A DNA stretch of 64,000 bases from Rhizobium hidalgonense (GCF_002914525.1 NZ_LODW01000082.1:186001-250000); one strand, 5' to 3'. Shown: positions 24,843 through 34,757, counted from the stretch's first letter. The notes: a model not told the origin generated them from the letters alone. Program-made: numbers and translations.

Positions 24843-25916
24843 TCAATTCACCGCGGTCACGGTAAAACCCTGCTGGCGCAGCAGTTCGATGACGCCGGCC
24901 TTGCCGGGCAGGTGCAGGGCGCCGACCGCCATGAAGACGTTGCCGCCGTCCAGAATGAGGGCAGCGCGCTCGGCCATCACCTTGTTGCGGTCGAGGATGA
25001 CGCGCTGTTCGAAGGCGGCGTAGTCGCTATCTTCGCCTTCCGTCTCCGGCGTCACGGTCTTCAGCATCGGCATGGTCATGCCGATATCGCCGGAGAGATA
25101 GAGGTCGGTCATCGTCTCGACGACGTCGCTCATCTTGTCGCCGAGCTCGAGCGTCTCGATCAGCGACTTCAGATGGAATTCGATCGGCAGGTCGGCCATA
25201 GCCTGGATCTGTTCGGCAAGGGTCTCCAGCCCCTTGACCTGCTTGCCCTGAGAAACGGCGTCGGTAGCGATCTTCTGGTCGAGGAACTGCACGCCCTTGG
25301 CCTTGCGCGCGATCTCGCAGGCAGGCAGGGCGACGGCGCTCGAGATCATCCACGGCCGCATGCGGGAAACGGCACCAAGCGGGATGCCGCGCTGCTTCAA
25401 ACCGGCTTCGAGGCGCTTGTAGTCCTCGGGGGAAAGCAGTTTGTCGATCGTCGTGCCGTCGGTGAACATCGTCAGCTCCGGCTTTGCGAGCAGGGCCGCG
25501 GTCGCCTTGCGCTCATCGAGGATCTCGTCGGATTCGATGATGATCGTATTGGCCGCGTCGTGGGCAGCCTGCGCGCGCGGCGGCAGGGCCAGCACGCGCG
25601 GATCGGTGACATGCATGCTGCCGAGCAGCCACGAAGGCTGAAGTCCTGCTTTCTCGATCTTCCAGAAGATGCCCTTGCCGTTTGGCGTAGCGTCGGCTTC
25701 TTTCAGCGCCTCGGCATAGCGGGCGGGATCGTTCTGCTGCAGCTCGACCATCAGGTTGCGACCGGTGCAGGCCGCGTCTTCGGCCGCCGCCGGCCTTGCA
25801 GTCAGGAAGGCCACAAACAGGGCGGCAAGAAGCAGGATATGAAAGGCCGCAATCAGCCAGAGCAGCAGATTGCCCGGTGCTGCGAGAAAAGTTCGGCGGC
25901 CGATTGATGTCGTCAT
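24843..25916 (-). CDS. TraB/GumN-family protein
   Basis: A 357-residue protein. Residues 16-45 are a hydrophobic N-terminal anchor or signal (LLLWLIAAFHILLLAALFVAFLTARPAAA), so it is probably exported. It carries the two GxxH motifs of TraB/GumN/Tiki proteins, LLGSMHVTDPR near residue 97 and VGALHLPGKAGV near residue 338, and the acidic IIIESDE segment. Eukaryotic relatives are metal-dependent proteases, but a catalytic role for bacterial members is not established. Strand and position suggest it is a single-gene unit with its promoter near 25917-26000. Confidence 0.85.
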   Translation of the reverse strand: MTTSIGRRTFLAAPGNLLLWLIAAFHILLLAALFVAFLTARPAAAEDAACTGRNLMVELQQNDPARYAEALKEADATPNGKGIFWKIEKAGLQPSWLLGSMHVTDPRVLALPPRAQAAHDAANTIIIESDEILDERKATAALLAKPELTMFTDGTTIDKLLSPEDYKRLEAGLKQRGIPLGAVSRMRPWMISSAVALPACEIARKAKGVQFLDQKIATDAVSQGKQVKGLETLAEQIQAMADLPIEFHLKSLIETLELGDKMSDVVETMTDLYLSGDIGMTMPMLKTVTPETEGEDSDYAAFEQRVILDRNKVMAERAALILDGGNVFMAVGALHLPGKAGVIELLRQQGFTVTAVN

Positions 25917-26052
25917 GATGATGTTCCGGTCACATGCCTTATTGTTTCATGCTCTACGCCCGGCTTGCGCATAATCCTTTAAGAGAATGCGTTAACGAAA
26001 GCTTAGAGTCCTCTTGCTTCGGCAGAATGTTGCAATCTGACCAGAAAAGGCT

Positions 26053-27024
26053 CTACGCGCGTGGGTGAGCACGATCATACACCTCAAGCAGGCGCGATGC
26101 ATCGACGCCGGTATAGACCTGTGTCGTCGAAAGGCTGGCATGGCCGAGCAGTTCCTGGATGGTGCGCAGGTCGCCGCCGCCGGCCAGCAGGTGGGTGGCA
26201 AAGGAGTGGCGAAGCGCATGCGGTGTTGCCGTCTCCGGCAGGCCGAAGGCGCTGCGCAGCTTCTGCATGGCGCGCTGGATGATCGCGGGCTGTAGCTTGC
26301 CGCCGCGGGCGCCGCGAAACAGCGGTTCGCCGGGCTCGAGATCATAGGGGCAGAGCGTGCGATATTTCTCGACCGCGTCGAACACCACCGACAGCAACGG
26401 CACCAGCCGCGTCTTGTTGCCCTTGCCGGTAATGCGCAGCGTTGTGGCGCCCTTCTTCAGCTCTGAGGGAATGAGATCCAGCGCTTCGGAGATGCGCAGG
26501 CCGCAACCGTAAAGCAGCGTCATGACAGCCGCATCGCGCGCGGCGATCCAGGGTTCGTCGTGGAGTTGGGCTTCGTTGCTGGCGACGGTGATCGCCTGCG
26601 TGTCCGACAGCGGCTTGGGCAGCGATTTCGGCTGTTTCGGCGAGCGGATCGCGCCGGCGCCGGCGGCATTGACCAGGCCCTTCTTTTCGAGGTGGCGCAG
26701 CAGTGAACGAAGGCCGGCGAGATTGCGGCCAAGCGAGCGGGCGCCGGAGCCCTGCTTGCGCCGGGCCGCCAGGAAGGCGCGGAAATCGGCGGGACGCAGC
26801 TCCCTGATATCCCCAAGCGTCGCCGGGCCGGCGAGATGGCCGGTCAGAAAGGTCAGGAACTGGCGGGTGTCGCGCTCATAGGCATCGAGTGTATGCTCGG
26901 AAAGACGGCGCTCGCGGGCGAGGTTTTCGAGCCATGCGGCCCGTTCCGCCATCAGGCTGGGATCGGCGATAACAAGCAGTTCGTTCACGTCGCGGGGCCT
27001 TGAATTTGCCTTCAAGTCCGCCAA
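26053..27024 (-). CDS. xerC: Tyrosine recombinase XerC
   Basis: Chromosome-dimer resolution recombinase, 323 residues. The N-terminal SAM-like DNA-binding domain spans about 25-115, and the catalytic domain has R177 (CGLRISE), K201 (TGKGNK), H269 and R272 (PHALRHSFATH), H295 (LGHASLSTTQ) and the nucleophile Y304 (VYTGVD). All six catalytic residues are present. It would act with XerD at the dif site, which is not in this window. The start is the ATG at 27024. No att site or integrated element is seen beside it, so it is a housekeeping gene and not a phage integrase. Confidence 0.93.
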   Translation of the reverse strand: MADLKANSRPRDVNELLVIADPSLMAERAAWLENLARERRLSEHTLDAYERDTRQFLTFLTGHLAGPATLGDIRELRPADFRAFLAARRKQGSGARSLGRNLAGLRSLLRHLEKKGLVNAAGAGAIRSPKQPKSLPKPLSDTQAITVASNEAQLHDEPWIAARDAAVMTLLYGCGLRISEALDLIPSELKKGATTLRITGKGNKTRLVPLLSVVFDAVEKYRTLCPYDLEPGEPLFRGARGGKLQPAIIQRAMQKLRSAFGLPETATPHALRHSFATHLLAGGGDLRTIQELLGHASLSTTQVYTGVDASRLLEVYDRAHPRA

Positions 27025-27128
27025 TTTGAAGCAGGAACGGTTATGGAATTGCTAATGCCGGCCAAGCCTTTGTCATCCTTAGATCATATTCCACTGCGAT
27101 AGCTTATAGCCCATAGACAGGATCTTTC

Positions 27129-28079
27129 ATGGCACGGCGCGACTCCATGACGGCTTTCGGACAGCTCGCGGAAGCGATCGCTCTCGTTTCACAGGGAAAG
27201 CCGGGTCATATCGTCGATACGCTGATTGCCGAACGTGGCCGGAGGATCGTCAAAAATCCGCTCTGGCCGGTCATGCGCCCGTTCCTCTACACGCTGCTGC
27301 GTTACAACAAGGCGATCGAATTTGCCAATGCGGTGGCCAAGATGCCGGGTTTCCAGTCGTTCGAATATTTGAGCGACGTGCTGAAACTCGATATCGGCAT
27401 CACCAATGGTGAACGCATCCCCGATACCGGCGGCTTCATCCTGGTCAGCAGTCACCCCACAGGCATTGCCGACGGTGTTGCCGTGTTCGATCTGTTGAAG
27501 ACGCGCCGGCCGGATATGATGTTCTTTGCCAATCGCGATGCGATCCGCGTCAATCCACGGTTTGCCGAGATGATCATCCCCGTCGAATGGCGGGAGGAGC
27601 ACAAGAGCAAGCTCAAGGCGCGCGAGACGCTGCAGTTGACCAACCATGCGGTCAGGGAAGGCAAGGCGACGGTGCTCTTCCCATCAGGCCGCATCGCCTA
27701 CTGGGCGAACGGCCGGCTGAACGAGCGCCCGTGGAAGACCTCGGCGGTCGGGCTGGCGCGCAAATACAATCTGCCGATCCTTCCCGTCCATATGACGGCG
27801 CGCAATTCCGGCCTGTTCTATTGGCTGGCGAAATGGTCGACGGAGCTCCGCGACATGACGGTGTTCCACGAGCTCTTGAACAAACGCGGCGACCGCTTCG
27901 ATTTCGTGATCGGCAATCTCATTCCGGCCGAACATCTGGACGGCGATCTCAATGAGGTGACCAAGGCGCTGGAGCAACATACGGTGCACGACATGGCTAG
28001 GGATGGCGACGCGACCTTCGTGCCGGTCAGCCTTCCGGCCGCTGCAACGCCGCGAGAGCTTGCCGTTCCTGCGGTCTAA
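27129..28079 (+). CDS. Lysophospholipid acyltransferase-family protein
   Basis: A 316-residue PlsC-like protein. It has the catalytic-type motif SSHPTGIADG (H followed by D six residues later, one more than the classic H-x4-D), the substrate-binding FFANRDAIRVNPRF segment and EGKATVLFPSGRIAYW, which corresponds to the FPEG-type motif. Such enzymes acylate lysophosphatidate or related lipids at the inner membrane. The acceptor here is unknown; ornithine-lipid and phospholipid enzymes share these motifs. It is 12 bases from the GNAT gene downstream, so the two are probably co-transcribed. Confidence 0.85.
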   Translation: MARRDSMTAFGQLAEAIALVSQGKPGHIVDTLIAERGRRIVKNPLWPVMRPFLYTLLRYNKAIEFANAVAKMPGFQSFEYLSDVLKLDIGITNGERIPDTGGFILVSSHPTGIADGVAVFDLLKTRRPDMMFFANRDAIRVNPRFAEMIIPVEWREEHKSKLKARETLQLTNHAVREGKATVLFPSGRIAYWANGRLNERPWKTSAVGLARKYNLPILPVHMTARNSGLFYWLAKWSTELRDMTVFHELLNKRGDRFDFVIGNLIPAEHLDGDLNEVTKALEQHTVHDMARDGDATFVPVSLPAAATPRELAVPAV

Positions 28080-28091
28080 ACAGGTTTTGCC

Positions 28092-28574
28092 ATGCTGGTC
28101 GACATCCGTATGATCCGCGATCGATTGCCGCGGGAGATCGGCGACCTCGACAGTGAGGCCCGGCAGGAAGGGTATCGCCATATCACCCGCCTTGTCGACG
28201 AATGGTCGGCAGGCGACGTCAGGTTCGAGCGTATCGGCGAAAGGCTCCTCGGCGCCTATGTCGGGGAGACGCTTGCCGGCGTCGGCGGCATGACCGTCGA
28301 ACCTGCCCTATCGCGGGCTTTGCGGATGCGGCGTTTCTACGTCAGTCCCGCGATGCGCGGGTGCGGCATCGGTCGGCTGCTGGCCCTGGCTCTGCTCGAT
28401 CATGCGCGGGATTTCTGCCGTGTTGTCACCGTTCATCCGGGCAATCCCGGCGCAGCCAGGTTCTGGGAGGCTCTCGGTTTTCGGCCCTGTGCGCCGGACG
28501 GCGATACACTTTGTCTCGACATTGCCCCCATGCCCTCCGGTCGGGATGTTTCAGGCTCGTTCCACACGCTTTAA
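28092..28574 (+). CDS. GNAT-family N-acetyltransferase
   Basis: A 160-residue acetyl-CoA-dependent transferase. The acetyl-CoA loop MRRFYVSPAMRGCGIGRLLALALLDHAR (R/Q-x-x-G-x-G/A type, here RGCGIG) is at about 76-103, and the late strand NPGAARFWEALGFRPCAPDGDTLCLDI is typical. The substrate cannot be predicted. It ends three bases from the convergent DapA-like gene. Confidence 0.88.
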   Translation: MLVDIRMIRDRLPREIGDLDSEARQEGYRHITRLVDEWSAGDVRFERIGERLLGAYVGETLAGVGGMTVEPALSRALRMRRFYVSPAMRGCGIGRLLALALLDHARDFCRVVTVHPGNPGAARFWEALGFRPCAPDGDTLCLDIAPMPSGRDVSGSFHTL

Positions 28575-28577
28575 GCC

Positions 28578-29510
28578 TTAGGCCCCGATCTCTTTGAGAC
28601 GAATGGCCTGGCGCGCCAGCAGCCGCTCGATATCGGCAATATCGAGCGGCGAAAGCTTGGCGCCCGGCTTGCGCAGAGTGGCGGATCTGATCACGCCGCG
28701 CTTGGCAAGAACGTATTTACGGCAGGCAAGCCCGATGCCCTGCTGTTGTTCGTAGCGGGCGAGCGGCAGATAGGCGTCGAAGATTTCGTGGGCGCGATCC
28801 GGATTTCCGGATGCATAGGCCGCGACGACGCCGACCATCATCTCGGGATAACAAAAACCGGTCATGGCGCCATCTGCACCGCGGCCCATCTCTTCGGGCA
28901 GAAAAAGCCCGCCATTGCCGCAGAGGATGGAGATGCGCCGCATGCTGCCCTTGTCGCTGGCGGTGCGGAGTGCGGTGATTTTTGACAACCCCGGCCAGTC
29001 CTCGTGCTTGAGCATGACGCAATTTTGCACTTCGTTGACGATGCGCTCGATAAGCTTTGGCGCAATCGTCACATTGGTGGTGAGCGGATAATCCTGCAAT
29101 ACGAAGGGCGTATCGCCGAGCGCTTCGCCGACCGACTGGTAGAAGGCGAAAGCCTGGTCGTCGGTCTTGACGGTCCATGGCGGCGCGACCATGACGCCGG
29201 CGGCGCCTTCGCCCATGACGGCTTCGGCCAGTTCGCGCATCGGCGCAAGCCCCGGCGCCGACACGCCGACGACGACGGGAAGCCGCCCGTCGACGCGTTT
29301 CAGCACACGCTCGACCACGGTCCGCGATTCCGCGGCGGTCAGCTTCGGCGCCTCGCCGAGCTGGCCAAGCACCGTCAGGCCGGTAACGCCGGCGCCCTCG
29401 TAGAAATCGACCATGCTGTCGATGCTGCCGAGATCGAGCGCGCCGTCATCGGTGAACGGGGTCACGGCAATGACATAGACGCCCTTGGCATCTTCGGTCA
29501 GTCTGGTCAT
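28578..29510 (-). CDS. Dihydrodipicolinate synthase-family aldolase/lyase
   Basis: A 310-residue (beta/alpha)8 class I aldolase. The Schiff-base lysine is K168 in CVMLKHEDWPG and the catalytic-assisting tyrosine is Y141 in VLQDYPL. The YVIAVTPFTDDGALD start and LGQLGEAPKL near residue 50 (in place of the GTTGE of true DapA) fit a DapA-like enzyme with another substrate. This group includes N-acetylneuraminate, 2-keto-3-deoxy-acid and hydroxyproline-pathway lyases. The neighbours, priA and GNAT, give no clue to its substrate. It could use the product of the dehydratase island, but the two are 4.3 kb apart. Confidence 0.85.
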   Translation of the reverse strand: MTRLTEDAKGVYVIAVTPFTDDGALDLGSIDSMVDFYEGAGVTGLTVLGQLGEAPKLTAAESRTVVERVLKRVDGRLPVVVGVSAPGLAPMRELAEAVMGEGAAGVMVAPPWTVKTDDQAFAFYQSVGEALGDTPFVLQDYPLTTNVTIAPKLIERIVNEVQNCVMLKHEDWPGLSKITALRTASDKGSMRRISILCGNGGLFLPEEMGRGADGAMTGFCYPEMMVGVVAAYASGNPDRAHEIFDAYLPLARYEQQQGIGLACRKYVLAKRGVIRSATLRKPGAKLSPLDIADIERLLARQAIRLKEIGA

Positions 29511-29721
29511 TTGTCTTCTCCGTTTCAGCGGCCGAAGAGCAAAAGCTTCGGCATTTCGAATAGATCTTTTGGCAAACTATGCGGCCAACCGCTTGTCCAG
29601 CAACCTTTTCGTTCGGGTCGAGGAAATCGCGGTACAGCTTCGTCATCCACATTTACCGACGGAGGCGCCGCCTTGTCTTTACGGTTCCAATTCCGTCGAT
29701 TTGCGGGCATGGTCTCGCGCG

Positions 29722-31938
29722 ATGAGCACAGATTCGTCCGATCTCTTTGGCGCGCTTTTCGAGGCACCGCCCGCGAACCGAACGGTTCCCGTGCTGGTGC
29801 CGATGCCGGCGCCCAAACCCTATTCCTATTCGGTGCCGGATGGCATGGCGGTCGAGCCCGGCTCGGTCGTAGAGGTGCCGCTCGGGCCGCGGCAGGTGAT
29901 CGGCGTCGTCTGGGACGGCGGCGAGGATGGTGTCGATCCGAAGAAGCTTCGGCCGATCAGCCATGTCTTCGACTGCCCGCCGCTTTCCCGGGAGATGCGC
30001 GATTTCATCGATTGGGTTGCGGCCTATACGCTCTCGCCGCCCGGCCTCGTCGCCCGTATGGCGCTCAGGGCACCGAACGCCTTCGAACCGGAACCGATGG
30101 TCGAAGGGCTGAAATTTGTCGGCGGCGAACCGGAGCGGATGACGCCGGCGCGCGCCCGGGTACTTGAAACGGCCTCCGACGGCCTGTCCTGGACACGTAG
30201 CGGCCTGGCACATGCGGCGGGTGTTTCGACCAGCGTCGTCGACGGGCTGATCACGCTCGGCATCTTCGAAACCATATTTCTGCCGCCGCCGCCGGTCGTG
30301 GCATTGCCCGATCCGGAATTTGCCGCCGCCCGTCTCGAAGGGCCGCAAAAGGAGGCGGCGGCGGAGATCGTTTCCGACATGCGCAAGGGCGAATTTTCGG
30401 TGTCGCTGATCGACGGGGTGACCGGATCCGGCAAGACCGAAGTCTATTTCGAGGCGATCGCCGAGACGCTGAAACGCGGCAAGCAGGTGCTGATCCTGCT
30501 GCCGGAGATCGCGCTGACAGCAAGTTTCATGGAGCGCTTCCAGGATCGCTTCGGGGCAAAGCCGGCCGAATGGCATTCCGATCTCGCGCCGCGCATGCGT
30601 GAAAAGGTCTGGCGCCAGGCGGTGACCGGCGAGGTGCGCGTCGTGGCCGGCGCCCGCTCGGCGCTGTTCCTGCCTTTCGAGGATCTCGGCCTGATCATCG
30701 TCGACGAGGAGCATGATCCCGCCTACAAGCAGGAGGATCGCGTCTTCTACAATGCCCGCGACATGGCCGTGGTGCGCGGTCGCATCGGTGATTTTCCCGT
30801 CATTCTGGTGTCGGCGACCCCCTCGGTCGAAAGCCAGGTCAACGGTCAGAGCGGGCGCTACAGCACCGTCCATCTGCCGACGCGTTTCGGCGACGCGGCG
30901 CTGCCGGACCTGCATCTTGTCGACATGCGCCGGCACGCACCGGAGCGCGGCGGTTTCCTGTCGCCGGTGCTGATCCGGGCAATCGGCAAGACGGTGGAAA
31001 GGCGCGAACAGGCGCTGCTCTTTCTCAACCGGCGCGGTTATGCGCCGCTGACGCTCTGCCGGGTCTGCGGTCACCGGTTCCAATGCCCGCAATGTTCGAG
31101 CTGGCTGGTCGAGCACCGCTTCCGCAAACAGCTGCAATGCCATCAATGCGGCCATGCCGAGCGCACGCCGGAGGCATGCCCGGAATGCGGCACACTCGAC
31201 CATCTCGTTGCCTGCGGACCAGGCGTCGAGCGCATCGCCGAGGAGGTGGAGCGGCATTTTCCGGAGGCGCGGACGATCGTTCTCTCCTCCGATATCATGG
31301 GCGGGGTGAAGCGGCTGCGGTTGGAGCTGGAGGCGATTGCCAAGGGTGAGGCCGATATCGTCATCGGCACGCAGCTCGTCGCTAAGGGACATAACTTTCC
31401 GCTGATGACGCTGGTCGGCATCGTCGACGCCGACCTCGGCCTGGCCAATGGCGATCCGCGCGCTGCCGAACGCACCTTCCAGCTTTTGTCGCAGGTGACG
31501 GGCCGCGCCGGGCGCACTGGTCTCAAAAGCCATGGGCTGCTGCAGACTTACCAGCCCCAGCATCCCGTCATGCAAGCGATTGTGTCGGGCGATTCCGACG
31601 CCTTTTATGAGCGCGAGATTCGCGAACGCGAACGCGCCATATTGCCGCCCTTCGGCAGGCTCGCCTCGATCATCGTTTCGGCTGAAACCCGCCACGATGC
31701 CGAAAACCATGCGCGCGGCATGCGCAATGCGGCGCCGCAGATTTCCGGCATTTCGGTGCTCGGCCCGGCCGAAGCCCCGTTGGCGCTGGTGCGCGGCCGC
31801 CATCGCTTCCGCCTCCTGGTGCACGGTCGGCGCAACTCGGACATGCAGGGGTTCCTGCGGGCGATGCTGTCGCAATCGCCCAAGGAGCGCGGCTCGGTGC
31901 AGGTTCAGCTCGATATCGATCCGCAGAGTTTTCTCTAA
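29722..31938 (+). CDS. priA: Primosomal protein N' (replication restart helicase PriA)
   Basis: A 738-residue superfamily-2 helicase that reloads replisomes at stalled forks. The N-terminal DNA-binding domain begins after VLVPMPAPKPYSYSVPDGM. Walker A GVTGSGKTEVYFE lies at about 232-244, the DEEH box at 328-331, and the zinc-binding cysteines in CRVCGHRFQCPQC, CHQCGH and CPECG between about 450 and 500. The ATG at 29722 is taken because upstream codons back to 29485 give no PriA-like sequence and overlap the DapA-like gene on the other strand. It precedes the ATP synthase region, as in other rhizobia. Confidence 0.94.
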   Translation: MSTDSSDLFGALFEAPPANRTVPVLVPMPAPKPYSYSVPDGMAVEPGSVVEVPLGPRQVIGVVWDGGEDGVDPKKLRPISHVFDCPPLSREMRDFIDWVAAYTLSPPGLVARMALRAPNAFEPEPMVEGLKFVGGEPERMTPARARVLETASDGLSWTRSGLAHAAGVSTSVVDGLITLGIFETIFLPPPPVVALPDPEFAAARLEGPQKEAAAEIVSDMRKGEFSVSLIDGVTGSGKTEVYFEAIAETLKRGKQVLILLPEIALTASFMERFQDRFGAKPAEWHSDLAPRMREKVWRQAVTGEVRVVAGARSALFLPFEDLGLIIVDEEHDPAYKQEDRVFYNARDMAVVRGRIGDFPVILVSATPSVESQVNGQSGRYSTVHLPTRFGDAALPDLHLVDMRRHAPERGGFLSPVLIRAIGKTVERREQALLFLNRRGYAPLTLCRVCGHRFQCPQCSSWLVEHRFRKQLQCHQCGHAERTPEACPECGTLDHLVACGPGVERIAEEVERHFPEARTIVLSSDIMGGVKRLRLELEAIAKGEADIVIGTQLVAKGHNFPLMTLVGIVDADLGLANGDPRAAERTFQLLSQVTGRAGRTGLKSHGLLQTYQPQHPVMQAIVSGDSDAFYEREIRERERAILPPFGRLASIIVSAETRHDAENHARGMRNAAPQISGISVLGPAEAPLALVRGRHRFRLLVHGRRNSDMQGFLRAMLSQSPKERGSVQVQLDIDPQSFL

Positions 31939-32016
31939 AACAGTGCGCCGCCATTTCCTCCGTTTCCGGCGCATGCCATAAAACACCGAATCATCCGGGC
32001 GATTTGGGGCTGATGC

Positions 32017-32406
32017 ATGGATTTTTATTTCCCGACCGAGCTTGGCGAGCAGCTTGCCTTTTGCTCCGCCGCTTTTACGGCGCTCGCCGGTTTCATCATG
32101 ATGTTTGCGCCAGGTCAGACCTTCCGCCTTCTCGGCCTCCAGGCGCAGGAGGGGCGGCCGGAAGGTTTTGGCGAGGGCCGCTCGATGGGCGGTTTCTATC
32201 TCGGCTTCGGCCTGTCGGCGATCATGCTCGCCCAGGACTGGATTTACATGGCGCTCGGCGCCTCCTTTGCGATGGCGGCCTTTGCCCGCATCATATCGAT
32301 CCTGTCCGATAAGGGGAGTAATATCGTCAACTATTTACTCCTGGTTGTGCAAATTGCCTTGGCTGCGCTGCCGCTGCTCTATGTTTTCGGCTTCATCCAA
32401 ACGTGA
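32017..32406 (+). CDS. Small integral membrane protein (DUF4345-like)
   Basis: A 129-residue protein with four hydrophobic helices: 12-32 (QLAFCSAAFTALAGFIMMFAP), 58-75, 78-96 and 103-126. The AGFIMMFAPGQTFRLLGL sequence, followed by GGFYLGFGLSAIMLA, resembles the DUF4345 family of small membrane proteins, but I am only moderately sure. No function is known. It lies between priA and atpH with a 255-base gap on its downstream side. Confidence 0.7.
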   Translation: MDFYFPTELGEQLAFCSAAFTALAGFIMMFAPGQTFRLLGLQAQEGRPEGFGEGRSMGGFYLGFGLSAIMLAQDWIYMALGASFAMAAFARIISILSDKGSNIVNYLLLVVQIALAALPLLYVFGFIQT

Positions 32407-32661
32407 ATCTCGCAGTCCGCGGGCGGCTTCTCCGGCCTGCGTCCAGACCATCGCGCAATTTTGCGAACAGAAATTCATGTGAAAGGCGTATTCGGGCATT
32501 ACGCGTGTTGCGAGTCCGAACATCCTATGTTAGACGGACCCCGAATTTCGGAAGAAGCAAGAGGCTTCTCTTGTGATTTCTGGGGGAAATCAAAACGAAT
32601 TCAAGATCATAGGTTCGGCGCCCGCCGAGAGCCGGATTTTGGGTTGAAATCAGGGAAATTT

Positions 32662-33228
32662 GTGCCAGTGGCAGACACGTCCCAGCTTACATCTGGTGTT
32701 GCCGAGCGCTATGCCTCGTCGCTTTTCGATCTGGCGCTCGAGCAGGGCGCCGTCGACAGCGTAACCGCCGATCTTGACCGTTTCCAGGCCATGCTGGACG
32801 AGAGCGCCGATCTGAAGCGTTTCGTCGTAAGCCCGGTTTTCTCTGCCGAGGACCAGCTGAAGGCGATCGTCGCCATCAGCGAGAAGGCCGGAATCAGCGG
32901 CTTCTTCGCCAATTTCCTGAAGGTCGTGGCGCGCAACCGCCGCCTGTTTGCCCTGCCGGGCATGATCAAGGCCTTCCGCATCATCGCCGCGAACCATCGC
33001 GGTGAAATCTCCGCCGAGGTCACCTCGGCGCATGCGCTTTCGCAAGCGCAGGAAACCGAATTGAAGGTGGCACTCAAGAGCGTTACCGGCAAAGACGTGA
33101 CGATTGCCGTCACGGTTGATCCGTCAATTCTTGGTGGTCTGATCGTCAAGGTCGGGTCCCGCCAGATTGATACGTCTCTTCGTACCAAACTCTCCACTCT
33201 TAAGCTCGCATTGAAAGAGGTTGGCTGA
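32662..33228 (+). CDS. atpH: F1F0 ATP synthase delta subunit
   Basis: Peripheral-stalk subunit joining F1 to the b subunits, 188 residues. The conserved N-terminus VAERYASSLFDLALEQGAVDSV and C-terminal VKVGSRQIDTSLRTKLSTLKLAL are present. A GTG at 32662 (MPVADTSQ) after AGGGAAATT gives the length I recall for rhizobial AtpH; a second GTG at 32668 is possible. The stop overlaps the atpA start (TGATG). The 255-base upstream gap contains a short 6-bp stem-loop at 32553-32569 and presumably the operon promoter, which I could not resolve. Confidence 0.95.
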   Translation: MPVADTSQLTSGVAERYASSLFDLALEQGAVDSVTADLDRFQAMLDESADLKRFVVSPVFSAEDQLKAIVAISEKAGISGFFANFLKVVARNRRLFALPGMIKAFRIIAANHRGEISAEVTSAHALSQAQETELKVALKSVTGKDVTIAVTVDPSILGGLIVKVGSRQIDTSLRTKLSTLKLALKEVG

Positions 33229-34757
33229 TGGATATCCGCGCCGCGGAAATTTCCGCAATTCTCAAAGACCAGATCAAAAATTTCGGCAAAGAGGCAGAAG
33301 TCTCGGAAGTCGGCCAGGTTCTCTCCGTCGGTGACGGTATCGCCCGCGTCTACGGTCTGGACAATGTCCAGGCCGGTGAAATGGTCGAGTTCCCGGGCGG
33401 CATCCGCGGCATGGCGCTGAACCTCGAATCCGACAATGTCGGCGTCGTCATCTTCGGCTCCGACCGCGACATCAAGGAAGGCGACACCGTCAAGCGGACC
33501 GGCGCCATCGTCGACGTTCCGGTCGGTCCGGAACTGCTCGGCCGCGTCGTCGACGCGCTCGGCAACCCGATCGACGGCAAGGGCCCGATCAACGCGACGC
33601 GCCGCTCGCGCGTCGACGTCAAGGCTCCAGGCATCATTCCGCGCAAGTCGGTTCATGAGCCGATGTCGACCGGCCTCAAGGCCATCGATGCGCTCATCCC
33701 GGTCGGCCGCGGCCAGCGCGAACTGGTCATCGGTGACCGCCAGACCGGCAAGACCGCTATTCTTCTCGACGCCTTCCTCAACCAGAAGGCCATTCACGAC
33801 AACGGTCCGGAAGGCGAAAAGCTTTACTGCGTCTACGTCGCCATCGGCCAGAAGCGTTCGACCGTCGCCCAGTTCGTCAAGGTGCTCGAAGAGCGCGGTG
33901 CGCTGAAGTATTCGATCATCGTTGCCGCCACCGCTTCCGATCCGGCGCCGATGCAGTATCTGGCACCGTTTGCCGGCTGCGCCATGGGTGAATATTTCCG
34001 CGACAACGGCATGCATGCGCTGATCGGTTACGACGACCTGTCGAAGCAGGCCGTGTCCTACCGCCAGATGTCGCTGCTGCTGCGCCGCCCGCCGGGCCGC
34101 GAAGCCTATCCGGGCGACGTTTTCTACCTGCATTCGCGCCTGCTCGAGCGCGCTGCGAAGATGAATGACGATCAGGGCGCCGGTTCGCTGACCGCTCTGC
34201 CGGTCATCGAAACGCAGGGCAACGACGTGTCGGCCTTCATTCCGACCAACGTGATCTCGATCACCGACGGCCAGATCTTCCTCGAAACCGACCTTTTCTA
34301 CCAGGGTATCCGCCCGGCCGTGAACGTCGGTCTCTCGGTTTCCCGCGTCGGCTCGTCGGCGCAGATCAAGGCGATGAAGCAGGTTGCCGGTTCGATCAAG
34401 GGCGAGCTCGCCCAGTATCGCGAAATGGCCGCCTTCGCCCAGTTCGGTTCGGACCTTGACGCTGCGACGCAGCGCCTGCTGAACCGTGGCGCGCGCCTGA
34501 CCGAACTCCTGAAGCAGCCGCAGTTCTCGCCGCTGAAGACGGAAGAGCAGGTCGCCGTGATCTTTGCCGGCGTCAACGGCTATCTCGACAAGCTGCCGGT
34601 TGCTTCGGTCGGCAAGTTCGAGCAGGGCTTCCTCTCGTATCTGCGTTCGGAAGGCTCCGCCATCCTCGACGCGATCCGCACGGAAAAGGCAATCAGCGAC
34701 GATACCAGGGGCAAGCTCACCGCTGCTCTCGATAGCTTCGCAAAGTCTTTCTCGTAA
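33228..34757 (+). CDS. atpA: F1F0 ATP synthase alpha subunit
   Basis: Non-catalytic nucleotide-binding subunit of the F1 hexamer, 509 residues. The beta-barrel N-terminal domain is followed by the Walker A GDRQTGKTA at 169-177 and by the alpha-subunit signature PAVNVGLSVSRVGSSAQ near 362-378, which contains the arginine finger. It starts within the atpH stop and is 28 bases from atpG. The order atpHAGDC with the F0 genes elsewhere is usual for Rhizobiales. Confidence 0.98.
   Translation: MDIRAAEISAILKDQIKNFGKEAEVSEVGQVLSVGDGIARVYGLDNVQAGEMVEFPGGIRGMALNLESDNVGVVIFGSDRDIKEGDTVKRTGAIVDVPVGPELLGRVVDALGNPIDGKGPINATRRSRVDVKAPGIIPRKSVHEPMSTGLKAIDALIPVGRGQRELVIGDRQTGKTAILLDAFLNQKAIHDNGPEGEKLYCVYVAIGQKRSTVAQFVKVLEERGALKYSIIVAATASDPAPMQYLAPFAGCAMGEYFRDNGMHALIGYDDLSKQAVSYRQMSLLLRRPPGREAYPGDVFYLHSRLLERAAKMNDDQGAGSLTALPVIETQGNDVSAFIPTNVISITDGQIFLETDLFYQGIRPAVNVGLSVSRVGSSAQIKAMKQVAGSIKGELAQYREMAAFAQFGSDLDAATQRLLNRGARLTELLKQPQFSPLKTEEQVAVIFAGVNGYLDKLPVASVGKFEQGFLSYLRSEGSAILDAIRTEKAISDDTRGKLTAALDSFAKSFS

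Noticed and set aside
26053..27024. The tyrosine recombinase as marker of an integrated element
   Set aside because: It has XerC length and context, no adjacent tRNA, attachment repeat or phage genes, so it is the chromosomal xerC.
29653..31986. A 777-codon open frame antisense to priA
   Set aside because: It mirrors priA codons in GC-rich DNA, lacks recognised domains, and priA has all helicase motifs. The same applies to antisense frames at 1729-3108, 5018-6556, 6557-8041, 35673-37544 and 49485-51824.
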